64,000 nt of DNA from Arenimonas sp. (GCA_019459145.1 JAIBEK010000053.1:173726-237725); one strand, 5' to 3'; numbered from the stretch's first letter, positions 8,165 to 18,346 are shown. The notes: generated from the sequence alone by a model not told the origin. Made by a program: numbers and translations.

Positions 8165-8964
8165 GGCCGCACCACCCGGGCGCGGTTGTCGAGCATGGCA
8201 CCGTCGACCTCGGCCAGAAGGTCGAGGAAGCGTACCGCGAAACTGCCCGGCCCCTGCGCCTCATTCCCGGCCTGCTCGCCCGCCACGGCGAAATGGGCAA
8301 GGGCTGCAACGGTCGCATCAAAGGGGTCGTCCGGGCGCATAGCCGCATAGGCGCCGACGAGGCAGGTGAGCGAGCAACCCAACGCCGTCACCTTCGGCAT
8401 CAGGGGCGATCCGCCCTCGACCCGCGCCGCACGACCGCCGTCGGTGACGAAGTCGGTGATGCCGGTGACCGCGACGATGCAGCCTCGCGTCTCGGCCAGA
8501 CGCCGTGCGGCCTCCTCGGCCTGTTCCACCGGATCGCGGCTGTCGACACCCTTCGCGCTGCTCACCCCGCCGGCAAGGGCGATGATCTCCGAGGCATTGC
8601 CCCGCACAATGGTCGGCCCCAGCGCCAGCAACTCCGCTGTCGCCTTTCTGCGGAACTCGGTGGCGAAGTGGGCGACGGGGTCCAGCACCCAGGGACGACG
8701 CCCCCCGGTGGCACCGCCGATCGCCGCCTTCATGCCGTCCACCCAGGCCGGCGAGAGCGTGCCGATATTGACGGTGAGCGCCCCGGCAAAGCCGGCGAAC
8801 TCGCCGGCCTCCTCCTGCGCATGCACCATGGCGGGCGAGGCGCCGGCCGCCAGCAGGACATTGGCGGCGACGTTCATCGCCACGTAATTGGTGATGCACT
8901 GCACCAGCGGCGCAACGGCGCGCATTTCGGTCAGCAGGGTTCCGGGTGTTTCGGTCTTCGTCAT
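8161..8964 (-). CDS. thiM: Hydroxyethylthiazole kinase
   Basis: A 267-residue ribokinase-fold enzyme that phosphorylates the thiazole alcohol during thiamine salvage. The N-terminal APLVQCITNYVAMNVAANVLL and GASPAMVHAQEE are hallmarks of ThiM; the catalytic cysteine region is TALGCSLTCLVGAY. It is the first gene of thiM-thiE-thiD-SDR. A perfect 8-bp hairpin ends directly before the ATG at 8964 and buries the ribosome-binding GGGG, and a TPP aptamer lies 65 bases further upstream, so expression should fall when thiamine pyrophosphate is plentiful. Confidence 0.95.
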   Translation of the reverse strand: MTKTETPGTLLTEMRAVAPLVQCITNYVAMNVAANVLLAAGASPAMVHAQEEAGEFAGFAGALTVNIGTLSPAWVDGMKAAIGGATGGRRPWVLDPVAHFATEFRRKATAELLALGPTIVRGNASEIIALAGGVSSAKGVDSRDPVEQAEEAARRLAETRGCIVAVTGITDFVTDGGRAARVEGGSPLMPKVTALGCSLTCLVGAYAAMRPDDPFDATVAALAHFAVAGEQAGNEAQGPGSFAVRFLDLLAEVDGAMLDNRARVVRP

Positions 8965-8988
8965 CTTGCCCCTTTCGAGCGGGGCAAG
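8965..8988 (-). promoter_or_regulatory. Hairpin sequestering the thiM ribosome-binding site
   Basis: Read on the minus strand, CTTGCCCC pairs perfectly with GGGGCAAG (8-bp stem, 8-base loop). The 3' arm ends one base before the thiM ATG and contains the only G-rich Shine-Dalgarno candidate. Together with the TPP aptamer this looks like a translational expression platform. A competing pairing of an upstream CCCCTTG (minus strand, complement of 8992-8998) with the same G run is possible. Confidence 0.65.
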
Positions 8989-9028
8989 TGCAAGGGGACA
9001 GACAGCGCGCGAACGGCGAAAGGCCCCG

Positions 9029-9110
9029 AGCGACTCCCTCCGCCAGCATTATCTGGTTCAGGTTCAAAGGGTGCTTCTCAGCCCGTCTTTCGACGAACGC
9101 CCCTGTCTCT
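9029..9110 (-). ncRNA. TPP riboswitch (THI element)
   Basis: On the minus strand the conserved pieces of the thiamine pyrophosphate aptamer are present in order: GGGCTGAGA, then ACCC, TTGAACCTGAACCAGATAA and TGCTGGCGGAGGGA. The CTGAGA bulge and the CTGAACCAGATAATGCTGGC core match the consensus closely. The outer P1 helix is weak: AGAGAC/GTCGCT with one mismatch, which sets the approximate ends. It lies upstream of thiM-thiE-thiD, exactly the genes it should control. Confidence 0.93.
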
Positions 9111-9308
9111 CAATGGCGCTGTTATAGCGACGGCGGAGGCGGCTGTCACCTGCCTCGCCGACACAGGCGAAGGCAGGCGAGAAAAATGCTCGCATTGCGC
9201 GAAATATTAACAGGCAATCTCGCCAGAAGATGCGCCATGCGCTATGATCAAAGGCCCGGAGAAAAGAGTGTCTGGAAGCTAGAAATCCACAACTCGGAGG
9301 CGAATGGC

Positions 9309-10835
9309 ATGGATCATCGTTTCGTCGGATTGCCGAAGGATGCGCGGGGCAAAACCGCGAAGACCTATCTCTATGCCGCCAACCGAAAGACCCGCAAACG
9401 CCAGGTTCTCTGGGGCGACTGGCTTCAGGTCACGTCGGAACAGCCGGACGGCTGGCTGGAAATCCTCTGGGGCCCGACCGGTGCCACGCCCGAGACGCTC
9501 TACATCCCCAAGGACCACACGACCGAAGAGCGGCCGCTGGAGATCGTCTTCCTCGACGTCGGCCAGGGCGACGGCGCCGTGCTGATCGCCCCGGAAGAAG
9601 ATCTCGGCGAGGCCGTCGTCGTCATCGACGCCGGTGTTTCCGAGCACATGTACGAATTCCTGCTCCAGCGCTTCCGCTCCTACAACACCAGCTTCAAGTT
9701 CCGCGCCGCGATCATCACCCATCCGGACATCGACCACTATGGCGGCTTCGAACCGATCTTCGCCTGGCCGAATTTCGGCTTCGAGACGGTCTACCAGAAT
9801 GGCCTGGTGGAGCGTGTCGGCGGGGACAAGTTCGACAAGCTCGGCGGTAAGATGAAGGATGCCGAAACCGGCATCAGCTATGTCGCCGACCTGGCCCTGT
9901 CGCGGTCCGATATCGAGCGGCATTTCGGTGCGGTTTCGGCCCGTGAACGGCAGGCCTTCGCCCAGACGATGCGGCACGCGCTCGACAATCCCAATATCGG
10001 CGACTTCGCCATGTTGTCTGTCCGCCACGGCACGCAGGAGAACGGGCGCGGCTGGCTACCAGGCTTTGCGCCGTCCGACCAGCGAGGCTTCAGCATCGAG
10101 GTTCTCGGGCCTGTGCCCGAACCGGATGCCGCGGGCAAGGACCGGCTGCGCGTGCTCGGCGACTACGGCGAGACGAAGAACGGCCACTCGGTGATCCTTC
10201 GGCTGCACTATGGCGACTTCAAGATCCTGTTCGGCGGCGACCTGAACGAGAAGGCGGAAAAATACCTGCTCTGCCATTATGGCGGGGAGGCCAAGTTTCC
10301 GAAGATCGGCACGCCGGCCTATGATGCGATGATCGCCAAGGCGTCCGGCTGGCTGCGCTCGGATCTGATGAAGGTCTGCCACCATGGCTCTGAGAAGGTG
10401 ACGGATGCCTTTCTCGACGCGGTCAATCCGGCTGCCTTCGTCATTTCCTCGGGCGACGAGGAGGGGCACATTCATCCAAGGCCGGACCTGCTCGGACGGC
10501 TCGGCAAACGTGGACGCGGCGATGCGCCGGTCATCCTCTCGACTGAACTGCAGCGTTCGGTGCGCGAGACCGAAGACGCGAAGCTGGTGCAATCGCTGCA
10601 GACTGCCGTGCTGAAACTGCACGACAAGCCGGACAAGACGCTGCGCGACAAGATCATCAACGACATATGGACGCTCGGCCGCTCGAACGTCACCGTCTAC
10701 GGCACGATCTACGTCAAGACCAACGGCAAGCGGCTGATCGCCGCCTTCCGCATCGAGACCGGCAGCGAGATCGAGAAATGGTTCACCTTCGAATATGCGC
10801 TGAATGCGGCGGGCGAACTGATCCGGGCAGAGTGA
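9309..10835 (+). CDS. ComEC/Rec2-like metallo-beta-lactamase-fold hydrolase with N-terminal SH3-like region
   Basis: A 508-residue soluble protein. Residues about 18-70 resemble an SH3-like barrel (RQVLWGDWLQVTSEQPDGWLEI). The MBL domain follows: LDVGQGDGAVLI at 82-93, the metal ligands HPDIDH at 138-143, FGGDL at 308-312 and VCHHGS at 356-361, all typical of the ComEC/Rec2 MBL branch. There are no membrane helices, unlike the DNA-uptake protein ComEC. The C-terminal 130 residues are unassigned. I chose ATG 9309 because GGAGG lies 7 bases upstream; the frame is open further upstream into the riboswitch region. Stand-alone proteins of this branch occur in accessory and defence loci, but no partner gene is visible here, so function is unknown (hydrolysis of a phosphoester or nucleic acid is the best guess). 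Confidence 0.85.
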   Translation: MDHRFVGLPKDARGKTAKTYLYAANRKTRKRQVLWGDWLQVTSEQPDGWLEILWGPTGATPETLYIPKDHTTEERPLEIVFLDVGQGDGAVLIAPEEDLGEAVVVIDAGVSEHMYEFLLQRFRSYNTSFKFRAAIITHPDIDHYGGFEPIFAWPNFGFETVYQNGLVERVGGDKFDKLGGKMKDAETGISYVADLALSRSDIERHFGAVSARERQAFAQTMRHALDNPNIGDFAMLSVRHGTQENGRGWLPGFAPSDQRGFSIEVLGPVPEPDAAGKDRLRVLGDYGETKNGHSVILRLHYGDFKILFGGDLNEKAEKYLLCHYGGEAKFPKIGTPAYDAMIAKASGWLRSDLMKVCHHGSEKVTDAFLDAVNPAAFVISSGDEEGHIHPRPDLLGRLGKRGRGDAPVILSTELQRSVRETEDAKLVQSLQTAVLKLHDKPDKTLRDKIINDIWTLGRSNVTVYGTIYVKTNGKRLIAAFRIETGSEIEKWFTFEYALNAAGELIRAE

Positions 10836-10988
10836 GCGACCTGCGATTGCGATCTCCAACACCTTCCCTCGGCGAGTCAACGCGCTGACGCCGGCTCACA
10901 CCCGCACCGGAAGAGCCATTTGCCGCAGCGGCCGAAACCGGCTATCCCGGTTTTCCGCCCGCCCCTTCCCTATCCGAGGATTTCCCGA

Positions 10989-11663
10989 TTGAGCACCGCC
11001 CGACACACGGTCTTTGACAAGTGCTATGCCGGCTTCCTGTTCGACATGGACGGCACGCTGCTGAATTCCATCGCAGCCGCCGAGCGGGTGTGGGGCAAAT
11101 GGGCCGCCCGCCACGGGCTCGATGTCGAGGCCTTCCTGCCCACCATGCACGGCAGGCGCGGCATCGACACCATTCGCGGTCTTGCCCTGCCGGGCGTCGA
11201 TGTGGAAGCAGAAGCGCTGGTCGTCGAGCGGGGTGAGATCGAGGATGTCGAGGGCGTGGTACCGCTGCCCGGAGCAATCGACTTCCTGAACGCGCTGCCG
11301 TCCGACCGCTGGTCGATCGTCACCTCGGCCCCGATTGCCCTGGCCCGTGCCCGGATCGAGGCCGCCGGCCTGCCGCAGCCGCCAAAGATCGTCACCGCCG
11401 AGGATGTAGCAATCGGCAAGCCGGATCCCGCCGGCTATTGGCTCGGTGCCCGGCATATCGGCGCAGACCCGGCCCGCTGCCTGGTGTTCGAGGATGTCCT
11501 GGCAGGTGTGCTCGCGGCCGAAGCCGCAGGGTCCGACGTGATGGTGGTCACCGCCACCCATAACCATGCGATGGAGACGCCGCACCCGACGATCGCGTCC
11601 TACGAGGGCCTTGGCGTGCACGTCGATTCGACGGGCCATTTGCAGATCGTCCGGACGATCTGA
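10989..11663 (+). CDS. HAD family hydrolase (beta-phosphoglucomutase-like phosphatase)
   Basis: A 224-residue HAD phosphatase. Motif I is FLFDMDGTLLNS (nucleophile Asp19 and Asp21 from this start), motif II TSAP, motif III around AIGKPDPAGYWLG and motif IV VFEDVLAGVLAAEAAG. It resembles sugar-phosphate phosphatases of the YcjU/GPP1/DOG type. No good ATG exists: TTG 10989 has GAGGA 8 bases upstream and is preferred, while TTG 10920 would add 23 residues and also has a modest GGAAGA site. It is 153 bases after the MBL gene and converges on prfC. Confidence 0.83.
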   Translation: MSTARHTVFDKCYAGFLFDMDGTLLNSIAAAERVWGKWAARHGLDVEAFLPTMHGRRGIDTIRGLALPGVDVEAEALVVERGEIEDVEGVVPLPGAIDFLNALPSDRWSIVTSAPIALARARIEAAGLPQPPKIVTAEDVAIGKPDPAGYWLGARHIGADPARCLVFEDVLAGVLAAEAAGSDVMVVTATHNHAMETPHPTIASYEGLGVHVDSTGHLQIVRTI

Positions 11664-11724
11664 GCGGATCTCATCCCCACACGAAGCCGGGTTTCCCGCT
11701 TGGGCTTCATGCCTTCCAGGCCAG

Positions 11725-11746
11725 AGGGCGGCCATGACGCCGCCCT
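11725..11746. terminator. Hairpin between converging HAD and prfC genes
   Basis: Perfect 8-bp stem AGGGCGGC / GCCGCCCT with a 6-base loop in the 96-base gap between two converging stop codons. There is no T run on either side, so it may act as a transcript end or stabiliser rather than a classical terminator. Confidence 0.5.
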
Positions 11747-11759
11747 GCGGAGCGGGCAA

Positions 11760-13343
11760 TCACGCCGCCTTGATGGCGTGATATTCCTTGATCGCGGCCA
11801 TCTTGATCGCCGGGTAACGTTCGCTCTCGTAGCGCAGGGAAAATCCGTCCTGCGCCATGAACACCGGGTCGCCGTCGAGGTCCCGGCAGATGTCGCCGCG
11901 GCGCGCCGTCATGAACTTTTCCAGTTCACCCGGCTGGTCGGCCGAGATCCAGCGGCAGACGGAGAAGCGCGACATTTCGAACGAGACCGGCAGGCCGTAT
12001 TCGCCCTGCAGGCGCTCCTTCAGCACGTCGAGCTGCAGCGCACCGACCACACCGACGATCGCCGGCGAGCCGTCTTCCGGCGAAAACAGCTGCACGACGC
12101 CCTCTTCCGCCATCTGCTGCAGCGCTTCCTTCAGCTTCTTCGCCTTCATCGCATCCTCGAGACGAACGCGGCGCAGGATTTCCGGTGAGAAGTTCGGCAC
12201 GCCCTGGAAGACCAGCGGTTCGCCCTCGGTCAGCGTATCGCCGATACGCAGCGTTCCATGGTTCGGAATGCCGACCACGTCGCCGGCAAAGGCGGTATCG
12301 GCGAGCTGGCGCTGCGAAGCGAAGAAGAACTGCGGCGCGGTCAAGCCGATCTGCTTGCCGGTGCGCGCCAGCCGCACCTTCATGCCGCGCTCCAGCTTGC
12401 CGGAGCAGATGCGGGCAAAGGCGATGCGGTCGCGGTGGTTGGGATCCATGTTGGCCTGGATCTTGAAGACGAAGGCCGTCATCTTGTCTTCCGCCGCATG
12501 GACCGTGCGGATGTCGGCCACCTGGTCGCGCGGCGGCGGGGCAATGTCGCCGAGCGCATTGATCAGGTCGCGCACGCCGAAATTCTTCAGCGCCGAGCCG
12601 AAGAAGACCGGTGTCATGTGGCCTTCGAGGAAGGCCTGGCGATCGAACGGGCGGCAGGCCTCCTGGGCCAGTTCCAGTTCTTCGATGAAGGCCGAGCGTT
12701 CGTTTTCCGGCAGTTGCTCGGCGACTTTGGCCGGGCTGTTGACCGGCAGGCCCTCGACCTGCTTGTCGGAGCCGCGAAAAGTGTTCTCCACCAGATTGTA
12801 GGAGCCGCAGAAGGACTTCGAGCGACCGACCGGCCAGGTCACCGGCGCGGTGTCCAGCGCCAGCTTCTCCTCGACCTCGTCGAGGATTTCGAAGGGATCG
12901 CGGCTTTCGCGGTCCATCTTGTTGATGAAGGTGATGATCGGGATGTCGCGCATGCGGCAGACCTCGAACAGCTTCAGCGTCCGCGGCTCGATACCCTTGG
13001 CGGCATCGATGACCATGACGGCCGCGTCGACCGCCGTCAGTGTGCGATAGGTGTCGTCGGCGAAGTCTTCGTGGCCGGGGGTATCCAGAATGTTGAAGAC
13101 GTTGCCTTCATATTCGAAGGTCATCACCGAGGTGACGACCGAAATGCCGCGCTCGCGCTCGATCTTCATCCAGTCCGAACGGGTCTGGATGCGATCCTTC
13201 TTGGCCTTGACCTCGCCGGCGAGCTGGATCGCGCCACCGAACAGCAGGAGCTTTTCGGTGAGCGTCGTCTTGCCGGCGTCCGGGTGGGCAATAATAGCGA
13301 AGGTGCGGCGGCGGGAGACCGCCTCTGCAAGCGTTTCGGCCAT
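11760..13343 (-). CDS. prfC: Peptide chain release factor 3
   Basis: A 527-residue translational GTPase that recycles release factors RF1/RF2 from the ribosome. The P loop AHPDAGKTT is at 19-27, switch I is ERGISVVTSVM, G3 is DTPGHEDF and G4 is INKMD. The RF3-specific central and C-terminal domains follow, with the expected total length. It is monocistronic, with dut starting divergently 95 bases away. Cytoplasmic. Confidence 0.96.
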   Translation of the reverse strand: MAETLAEAVSRRRTFAIIAHPDAGKTTLTEKLLLFGGAIQLAGEVKAKKDRIQTRSDWMKIERERGISVVTSVMTFEYEGNVFNILDTPGHEDFADDTYRTLTAVDAAVMVIDAAKGIEPRTLKLFEVCRMRDIPIITFINKMDRESRDPFEILDEVEEKLALDTAPVTWPVGRSKSFCGSYNLVENTFRGSDKQVEGLPVNSPAKVAEQLPENERSAFIEELELAQEACRPFDRQAFLEGHMTPVFFGSALKNFGVRDLINALGDIAPPPRDQVADIRTVHAAEDKMTAFVFKIQANMDPNHRDRIAFARICSGKLERGMKVRLARTGKQIGLTAPQFFFASQRQLADTAFAGDVVGIPNHGTLRIGDTLTEGEPLVFQGVPNFSPEILRRVRLEDAMKAKKLKEALQQMAEEGVVQLFSPEDGSPAIVGVVGALQLDVLKERLQGEYGLPVSFEMSRFSVCRWISADQPGELEKFMTARRGDICRDLDGDPVFMAQDGFSLRYESERYPAIKMAAIKEYHAIKAA

Positions 13344-13438
13344 GAAGTGAAATTCCTTTTGTTGGCCGGTTATCTAGCGAGTTGAGGTCGAATATGCAAT
13401 TGGGAAGCGGAACGCCCCTGCACGAAGGAAGGCCCCCC

Positions 13439-13903
13439 ATGCGCGATGTTCTCGGCCCCATGCTCAACCTCGTTCGCCTGCCGCACGGGCGCGACATGCC
13501 GCTGCCCGCCTATGAAACCGCAGGCGCCGCCGGCATGGACCTGAGAGCCGCGGTGTCCGAGGGCGAGCCGCTGGTGCTTTCGCCGGGCGATCGGACCCTC
13601 GTGCCGACCGGGTTCGTCTTCGAGATCCCGGAAGGTTTCGAGGCGCAGATCCGCCCGCGCTCCGGGCTCGCCTTCAAGAACGGCGTTACCTGCCTCAACA
13701 CGCCCGGCACCATCGACAGCGACTATCGCGGCGAGGTGAAGGTGCTGCTGGTCAACTTGGGCCACGAGCCGTTCGAGATCAGCCGCGGCATGCGGATCGC
13801 CCAGATGGTGATTGCGCCGGTCGTGCAGGCGCGCATTTCGGAAATCTCCCACGCTTCAGAAACAACGCGCGGCGCCGGCGGCTTTGGCTCGACAGGCGTC
13901 TGA
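13439..13903 (+). CDS. dut: Deoxyuridine 5'-triphosphate nucleotidohydrolase
   Basis: A 154-residue trimeric dUTPase that hydrolyses dUTP to dUMP and keeps uracil out of DNA. All five motifs are visible: [44 protein letters not shown] and the C-terminal arm [12 protein letters not shown] chose the ATG at 13439, preceded by AAGGAAGG, which gives a normal-length protein; in-frame upstream starts at 13382 and 13394 would add residues without family character. Confidence 0.94.
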   Translation: MRDVLGPMLNLVRLPHGRDMPLPAYETAGAAGMDLRAAVSEGEPLVLSPGDRTLVPTGFVFEIPEGFEAQIRPRSGLAFKNGVTCLNTPGTIDSDYRGEVKVLLVNLGHEPFEISRGMRIAQMVIAPVVQARISEISHASETTRGAGGFGSTGV

Positions 13904-13977
13904 AGCGCTTTCCTCCCGACAATCAGGGGGCATAAGCCTTGCGGATCGGCGTGTTCCACCGCCAAAGCTGAAAAACC

Positions 13978-14610
13978 CTAACGCTGGGCTTCGGTCGCCA
14001 TGCGGACGGCCAACCCGGCGAGAACGGTGCCCATCAGCCAGCGCTGCACCACCATCCAGAAGGGCCGGCCGGCGAGGAAGAGTGCGATCGAACCGGCCAT
14101 CAGCGCGATCATCGCATTGACCGTGACGCTGATGGCGATCTGGCTGGCGCCGAGCACCACCGATTGCAGGAGCACGCTGTCGAGCGCCGGATCGACGAAC
14201 TGCGCCAGCAGCGACAGGTAGAGGACGGCGGCCTTGGGGTTCAAAAGGTAGGTGAACAGCCCCATCATGAAGAGCTTGCGCGGGCTGTCCTTCGGCAGGT
14301 CGCGAACCTGGAAGGGCGAGCGGCCGCCCGGCCGCACCGCCTGCCAGGCAAGCCAGAGCAGGTAGGCGGCGCCGGCGAATTTCAGGGCCTCATAGGCGAA
14401 GGGCACGGCCATGATCAGCACGGTGATGCCGAGCGCCGACATCAGCATATAGAAGACGAAGCCCAGTGCCACGCCGCCTAGAGAAACAAGACCGGCGGCC
14501 GGGCCCTGGCAGATGGAGCGAGACACGAGATAGATCATGTTCGGCCCGGGCGTCAGCACCATGCCGAGGCAAATGAGGGCGAAGGCGATCAGGGACGAAG
14601 AAGATGGCAT
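13978..14610 (-). CDS. LysE family amino-acid exporter (1)
   Basis: A 210-residue inner-membrane protein with about six hydrophobic segments. The LysE/RhtB signature is at the N-terminus: LICLGMVLTPGPNMIYLVSR, followed by GLVSLGGVALG. It probably exports amino acids or related metabolites by proton antiport; substrate unknown. Its start faces the start of a second LysE-family gene, with 126 bases between them holding both promoters. It converges on dut. Confidence 0.87.
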   Translation of the reverse strand: MPSSSSLIAFALICLGMVLTPGPNMIYLVSRSICQGPAAGLVSLGGVALGFVFYMLMSALGITVLIMAVPFAYEALKFAGAAYLLWLAWQAVRPGGRSPFQVRDLPKDSPRKLFMMGLFTYLLNPKAAVLYLSLLAQFVDPALDSVLLQSVVLGASQIAISVTVNAMIALMAGSIALFLAGRPFWMVVQRWLMGTVLAGLAVRMATEAQR

Positions 14611-14736
14611 GGGCGGGGCCTCGGCTGGGATTGCCCATGACCTAATCGAGGCCTCGCCCTCGCCACAACGGCGATCTTGTCACCATTGCAAGTTCGGCCG
14701 CGCGGCGCTAGCAATGCGTCATCCACGGAGGCCCCC

Positions 14737-15351
14737 ATGACACTCACCACGCTTCTCGCCTATAGCGGCGCGCTCTTCGTTGCCGCCGCCATTCCCGGCC
14801 CCGGCATGACGGCGATCGTGGCGCGGGCGCTCGGATCCGGATTCCGTCCGACCTTCTTCATGGGGCTCGGCCTGATCCTCGGCGATCTCTGCTACCTGAC
14901 CGCCGTGATCCTCGGCCTTTCCCTGGTGGCGCAGACCTTCACCACGCCCTTCCTGATCATCAAATATCTGGGCGCGCTTTATCTCGTCTACATCGCCTGG
15001 AAGCTCTGGACGACAGGGCTGATCGCGCAGGACATCGAGGCGAAGCGCTCGACCCATGTCGGCCTCTCCTTCCTCTCCGGCCTGCTCGTCACGCTCGGCA
15101 ATCCCAAGACCATGCTGTTCTACGTGGCCCTCGTGCCGACGCTGATCCCGCTCGAAGCCATCGGCCCGAAGGACTATGCGGCGCTTGTGGGCATCACCTT
15201 CGTCGTGCTGATCGCGGTGCTCATCCCCTATATCCTGCTCGCCTCGCAGGCCCGGACGCTCCTGAAAAAGCCGAACTCGCTGAAGGCACTCAACCGCTCG
15301 GCGGCGAGCATTCTTGCCGGCACCGCCGCCTATATCGCCGCGCGCGCTTGA
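14737..15351 (+). CDS. LysE family amino-acid exporter (2)
   Basis: A 204-residue membrane protein with the LysE/RhtB signature FVAAAIPGPGMTAIVARALG and about six hydrophobic segments. ATG 14737 is preceded by CGGAGG 5 bases upstream; the frame also opens at 14677 but without a ribosome-binding site. It is divergent from another LysE paralogue, but the two sequences differ widely, so this is not a recent tandem copy. The substrate is unknown. cysK begins 135 bases downstream, and a cysteine-pathway export role is possible but unsupported. Confidence 0.87.
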   Translation: MTLTTLLAYSGALFVAAAIPGPGMTAIVARALGSGFRPTFFMGLGLILGDLCYLTAVILGLSLVAQTFTTPFLIIKYLGALYLVYIAWKLWTTGLIAQDIEAKRSTHVGLSFLSGLLVTLGNPKTMLFYVALVPTLIPLEAIGPKDYAALVGITFVVLIAVLIPYILLASQARTLLKKPNSLKALNRSAASILAGTAAYIAARA

Positions 15352-15486
15352 ACAAAGTTTCGCAAGGCAGCATCACCACCGGCGCGAATTTTCTAACCAA
15401 CCGCGCACGCCTAGGCGATGGGTTCTGGCGAGTGGTCGGCTTTGGCCCTATTGTGCCGTCAAAGCAGATCCAAAGGGAGATCCACC

Positions 15487-16455
<969 letters not shown>

Positions 16456-16484
16456 GCGCAATCGCTGACCGACCCCACTCGAGG

Positions 16485-16504
16485 AGGGCGCGCGACGGCG
16501 CCCT
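16485..16504 (+). terminator. Terminator-like hairpin after cysK
   Basis: Perfect 7-bp stem AGGGCGC / GCGCCCT with the 6-base loop GCGACG, followed by a pyrimidine-rich TCTGTCGTTTC. It is the likely 3' end of the cysK transcript. Confidence 0.6.
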
Positions 16505-16813
16505 TCTGTCGTTTCGGGCGGAGCCGACCAACCTTTCGTTCTCCTCTCATGGCCGCCACAGCATCTCCGCGCGAAGGACACCTGCCCTCGCCCTGCCCGC
16601 CTTGCGGCTTATCCCCCTTCGCCACTCCCACCGTTTCCGACGCAGCCTGCCCCCCCGACCGGCAGGCAGCCGAACTCCGCCTCGCCTCAACAACGGCACC
16701 CCCAGACCACGTCAAGCGCGCCCTTTGCGGCCACGTCTCCGGCCGCCGCCTCCCTCTCGACTGCTCCTCCGCCCTGACGTATCGATCTGGCCCTATCCCT
16801 CTGTCCTTCTCCT
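16505..16813. other. Intergenic stretch between cysK and comM, no gene seen
   Basis: About 310 bases between two converging genes. It is C-rich and low in A, with only weak open frames that look like chance. No RNA gene, repeat or regulatory motif was recognised. Confidence 0.5.
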
Positions 16814-18346
16814 TCAGGCCGCCGCCGACAGACGCTCCGAGGCGATGCGGTAGGAGATCGCTTCGGCCAGATGAATGCGGCCGAGCAGGGTCGCCCCATC
16901 CAGATCGGCGAGCGTGCGCGCCACCTTCAGGACACGGTGGTAGCCGCGGGCGGAGAACTTGAACTTGTCGGCGGCGTCGCGCAGCAATTGCAGGCCGGCG
17001 GGATCGGGTTCGGCGAGCGTCTCGATCAGCGCCGTCGAGCAGCGGGCATTGGTCGTCACCCCGTCGATGCCGGCCGCCTCGAAGCGCTCGCGCTGCATCT
17101 CGCGGGCCAGCGCCACCCGGCGGGCGACGTCCGCACTTTTCTCCGCCGCCATCGGCCGGATGAGGTCGGCAGCCGAGACCGCCGGCACGTCGATGCGGAT
17201 GTCGATGCGGTCCATCAGCGGCCCGGAGATGCGCCCCTGATAGTCGGAAACACAGCGCGGCCCGCGCGCGCAGGTGTGGCCCGGCTCACCCGCCATGCCG
17301 CAGCGGCACGGATTCATCGCCGCCACCAGCTGGAACTCGGCGGGATAGGATACCCGGTGATTGGCGCGCGCGATGATGCACTCCCCGGTCTCCAGCGGCT
17401 GGCGCAGCGCATCGAGCGCCGGGGGGGCAAATTCCGGCAGTTCGTCCAGGAACAGCACGCCGCGATGGGCGAGCGAAGCCTCGCCCGGCCGGGCACGCAA
17501 TCCGCCGCCCACCAGTGCCGCCATCGTCGCCGAATGATGCGGCGTGCGAACCGGACGACGGTCGGACAGCTTGCCGCCGGAAAGCTGGCCAGCGATCGAA
17601 TGGATCATCGACACTTCCAGCAGTTCGGCAGCCGAAAGCGGCGGCAGGATCGACGGGAGACGCGCGGCCAGCATCGACTTTCCCGAACCCGGCGGTCCGA
17701 CCATCAGAAGATTGTGCCCGCCTGCGGCCGCCACCTCGAGCGCCCGCTTGGCGCTTTCCTGGCCCTTGATGTCGGCAAGGTCCGGCAGGTTGGACGGCAG
17801 CGCGCGAACCGCCGGCTCGGGCCGGGTCAGCACCTGGGTGCCGCGAAAATGATTGGCGAGCGCGATCAGGCTGCGCGGCGCAAGGATATCGATATCGGCA
17901 CCGGCCCAGGCCGCCTCCGCCCCGCAGTCGGCCGGGCAGATCAGTCCCTTGCCGAGCGCATTGGCCCCGATCGCCGCCGGCAGGGCGCCCGCGACATTGG
18001 CGATCGTGCCATCGAGATTGAGCTCGCCGATCACCACATAGTCCGACAGCGCATCGCCAGGAATGGCCCCAAGTGCTGCCATCAGGCCGAGCGCGATCGG
18101 CAAGTCGAAATGGCTTCCCTCCTTGGGAAGATCGGCCGGCGCCAGATTGACCGTCACCTTCTTGGGCGGCAGCGCCAGGCCGGAGGCGTGCAGGGCCGCC
18201 TGCACCCGTTCGCGGCTCTCGGCCACCGCCTTGTCGGGGAGTCCGACGATGTGCATGTTGATCTTGCCCGGCGCGACCATGACCTGGACATCGACCGGCA
18301 CGCCTTCAATTCCCTGGAATGCGACTGTACTGACACGCGCCACCAT
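16814..18346 (-). CDS. comM: YifB/ComM family Mg-chelatase-like AAA+ ATPase
   Basis: A 510-residue protein. The N-terminal Lon-protease-like domain starts MVARVSTVAFQGIEGVPVDV, and the Mg-chelatase-type AAA+ domain has Walker A GPPGSGKSML and Walker B GVLFLDELPEF, followed by the C-terminal domain of the family with a CRCGMAG cysteine region. ComM is a hexameric helicase promoting branch migration during natural transformation; homologues occur in non-competent species too. I chose ATG 18346, preceded by GGGGGCGG, over the frame's earlier start at 18418, which adds 24 atypical residues. gshB lies upstream in the same direction. Confidence 0.92.
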   Translation of the reverse strand: MVARVSTVAFQGIEGVPVDVQVMVAPGKINMHIVGLPDKAVAESRERVQAALHASGLALPPKKVTVNLAPADLPKEGSHFDLPIALGLMAALGAIPGDALSDYVVIGELNLDGTIANVAGALPAAIGANALGKGLICPADCGAEAAWAGADIDILAPRSLIALANHFRGTQVLTRPEPAVRALPSNLPDLADIKGQESAKRALEVAAAGGHNLLMVGPPGSGKSMLAARLPSILPPLSAAELLEVSMIHSIAGQLSGGKLSDRRPVRTPHHSATMAALVGGGLRARPGEASLAHRGVLFLDELPEFAPPALDALRQPLETGECIIARANHRVSYPAEFQLVAAMNPCRCGMAGEPGHTCARGPRCVSDYQGRISGPLMDRIDIRIDVPAVSAADLIRPMAAEKSADVARRVALAREMQRERFEAAGIDGVTTNARCSTALIETLAEPDPAGLQLLRDAADKFKFSARGYHRVLKVARTLADLDGATLLGRIHLAEAISYRIASERLSAAA

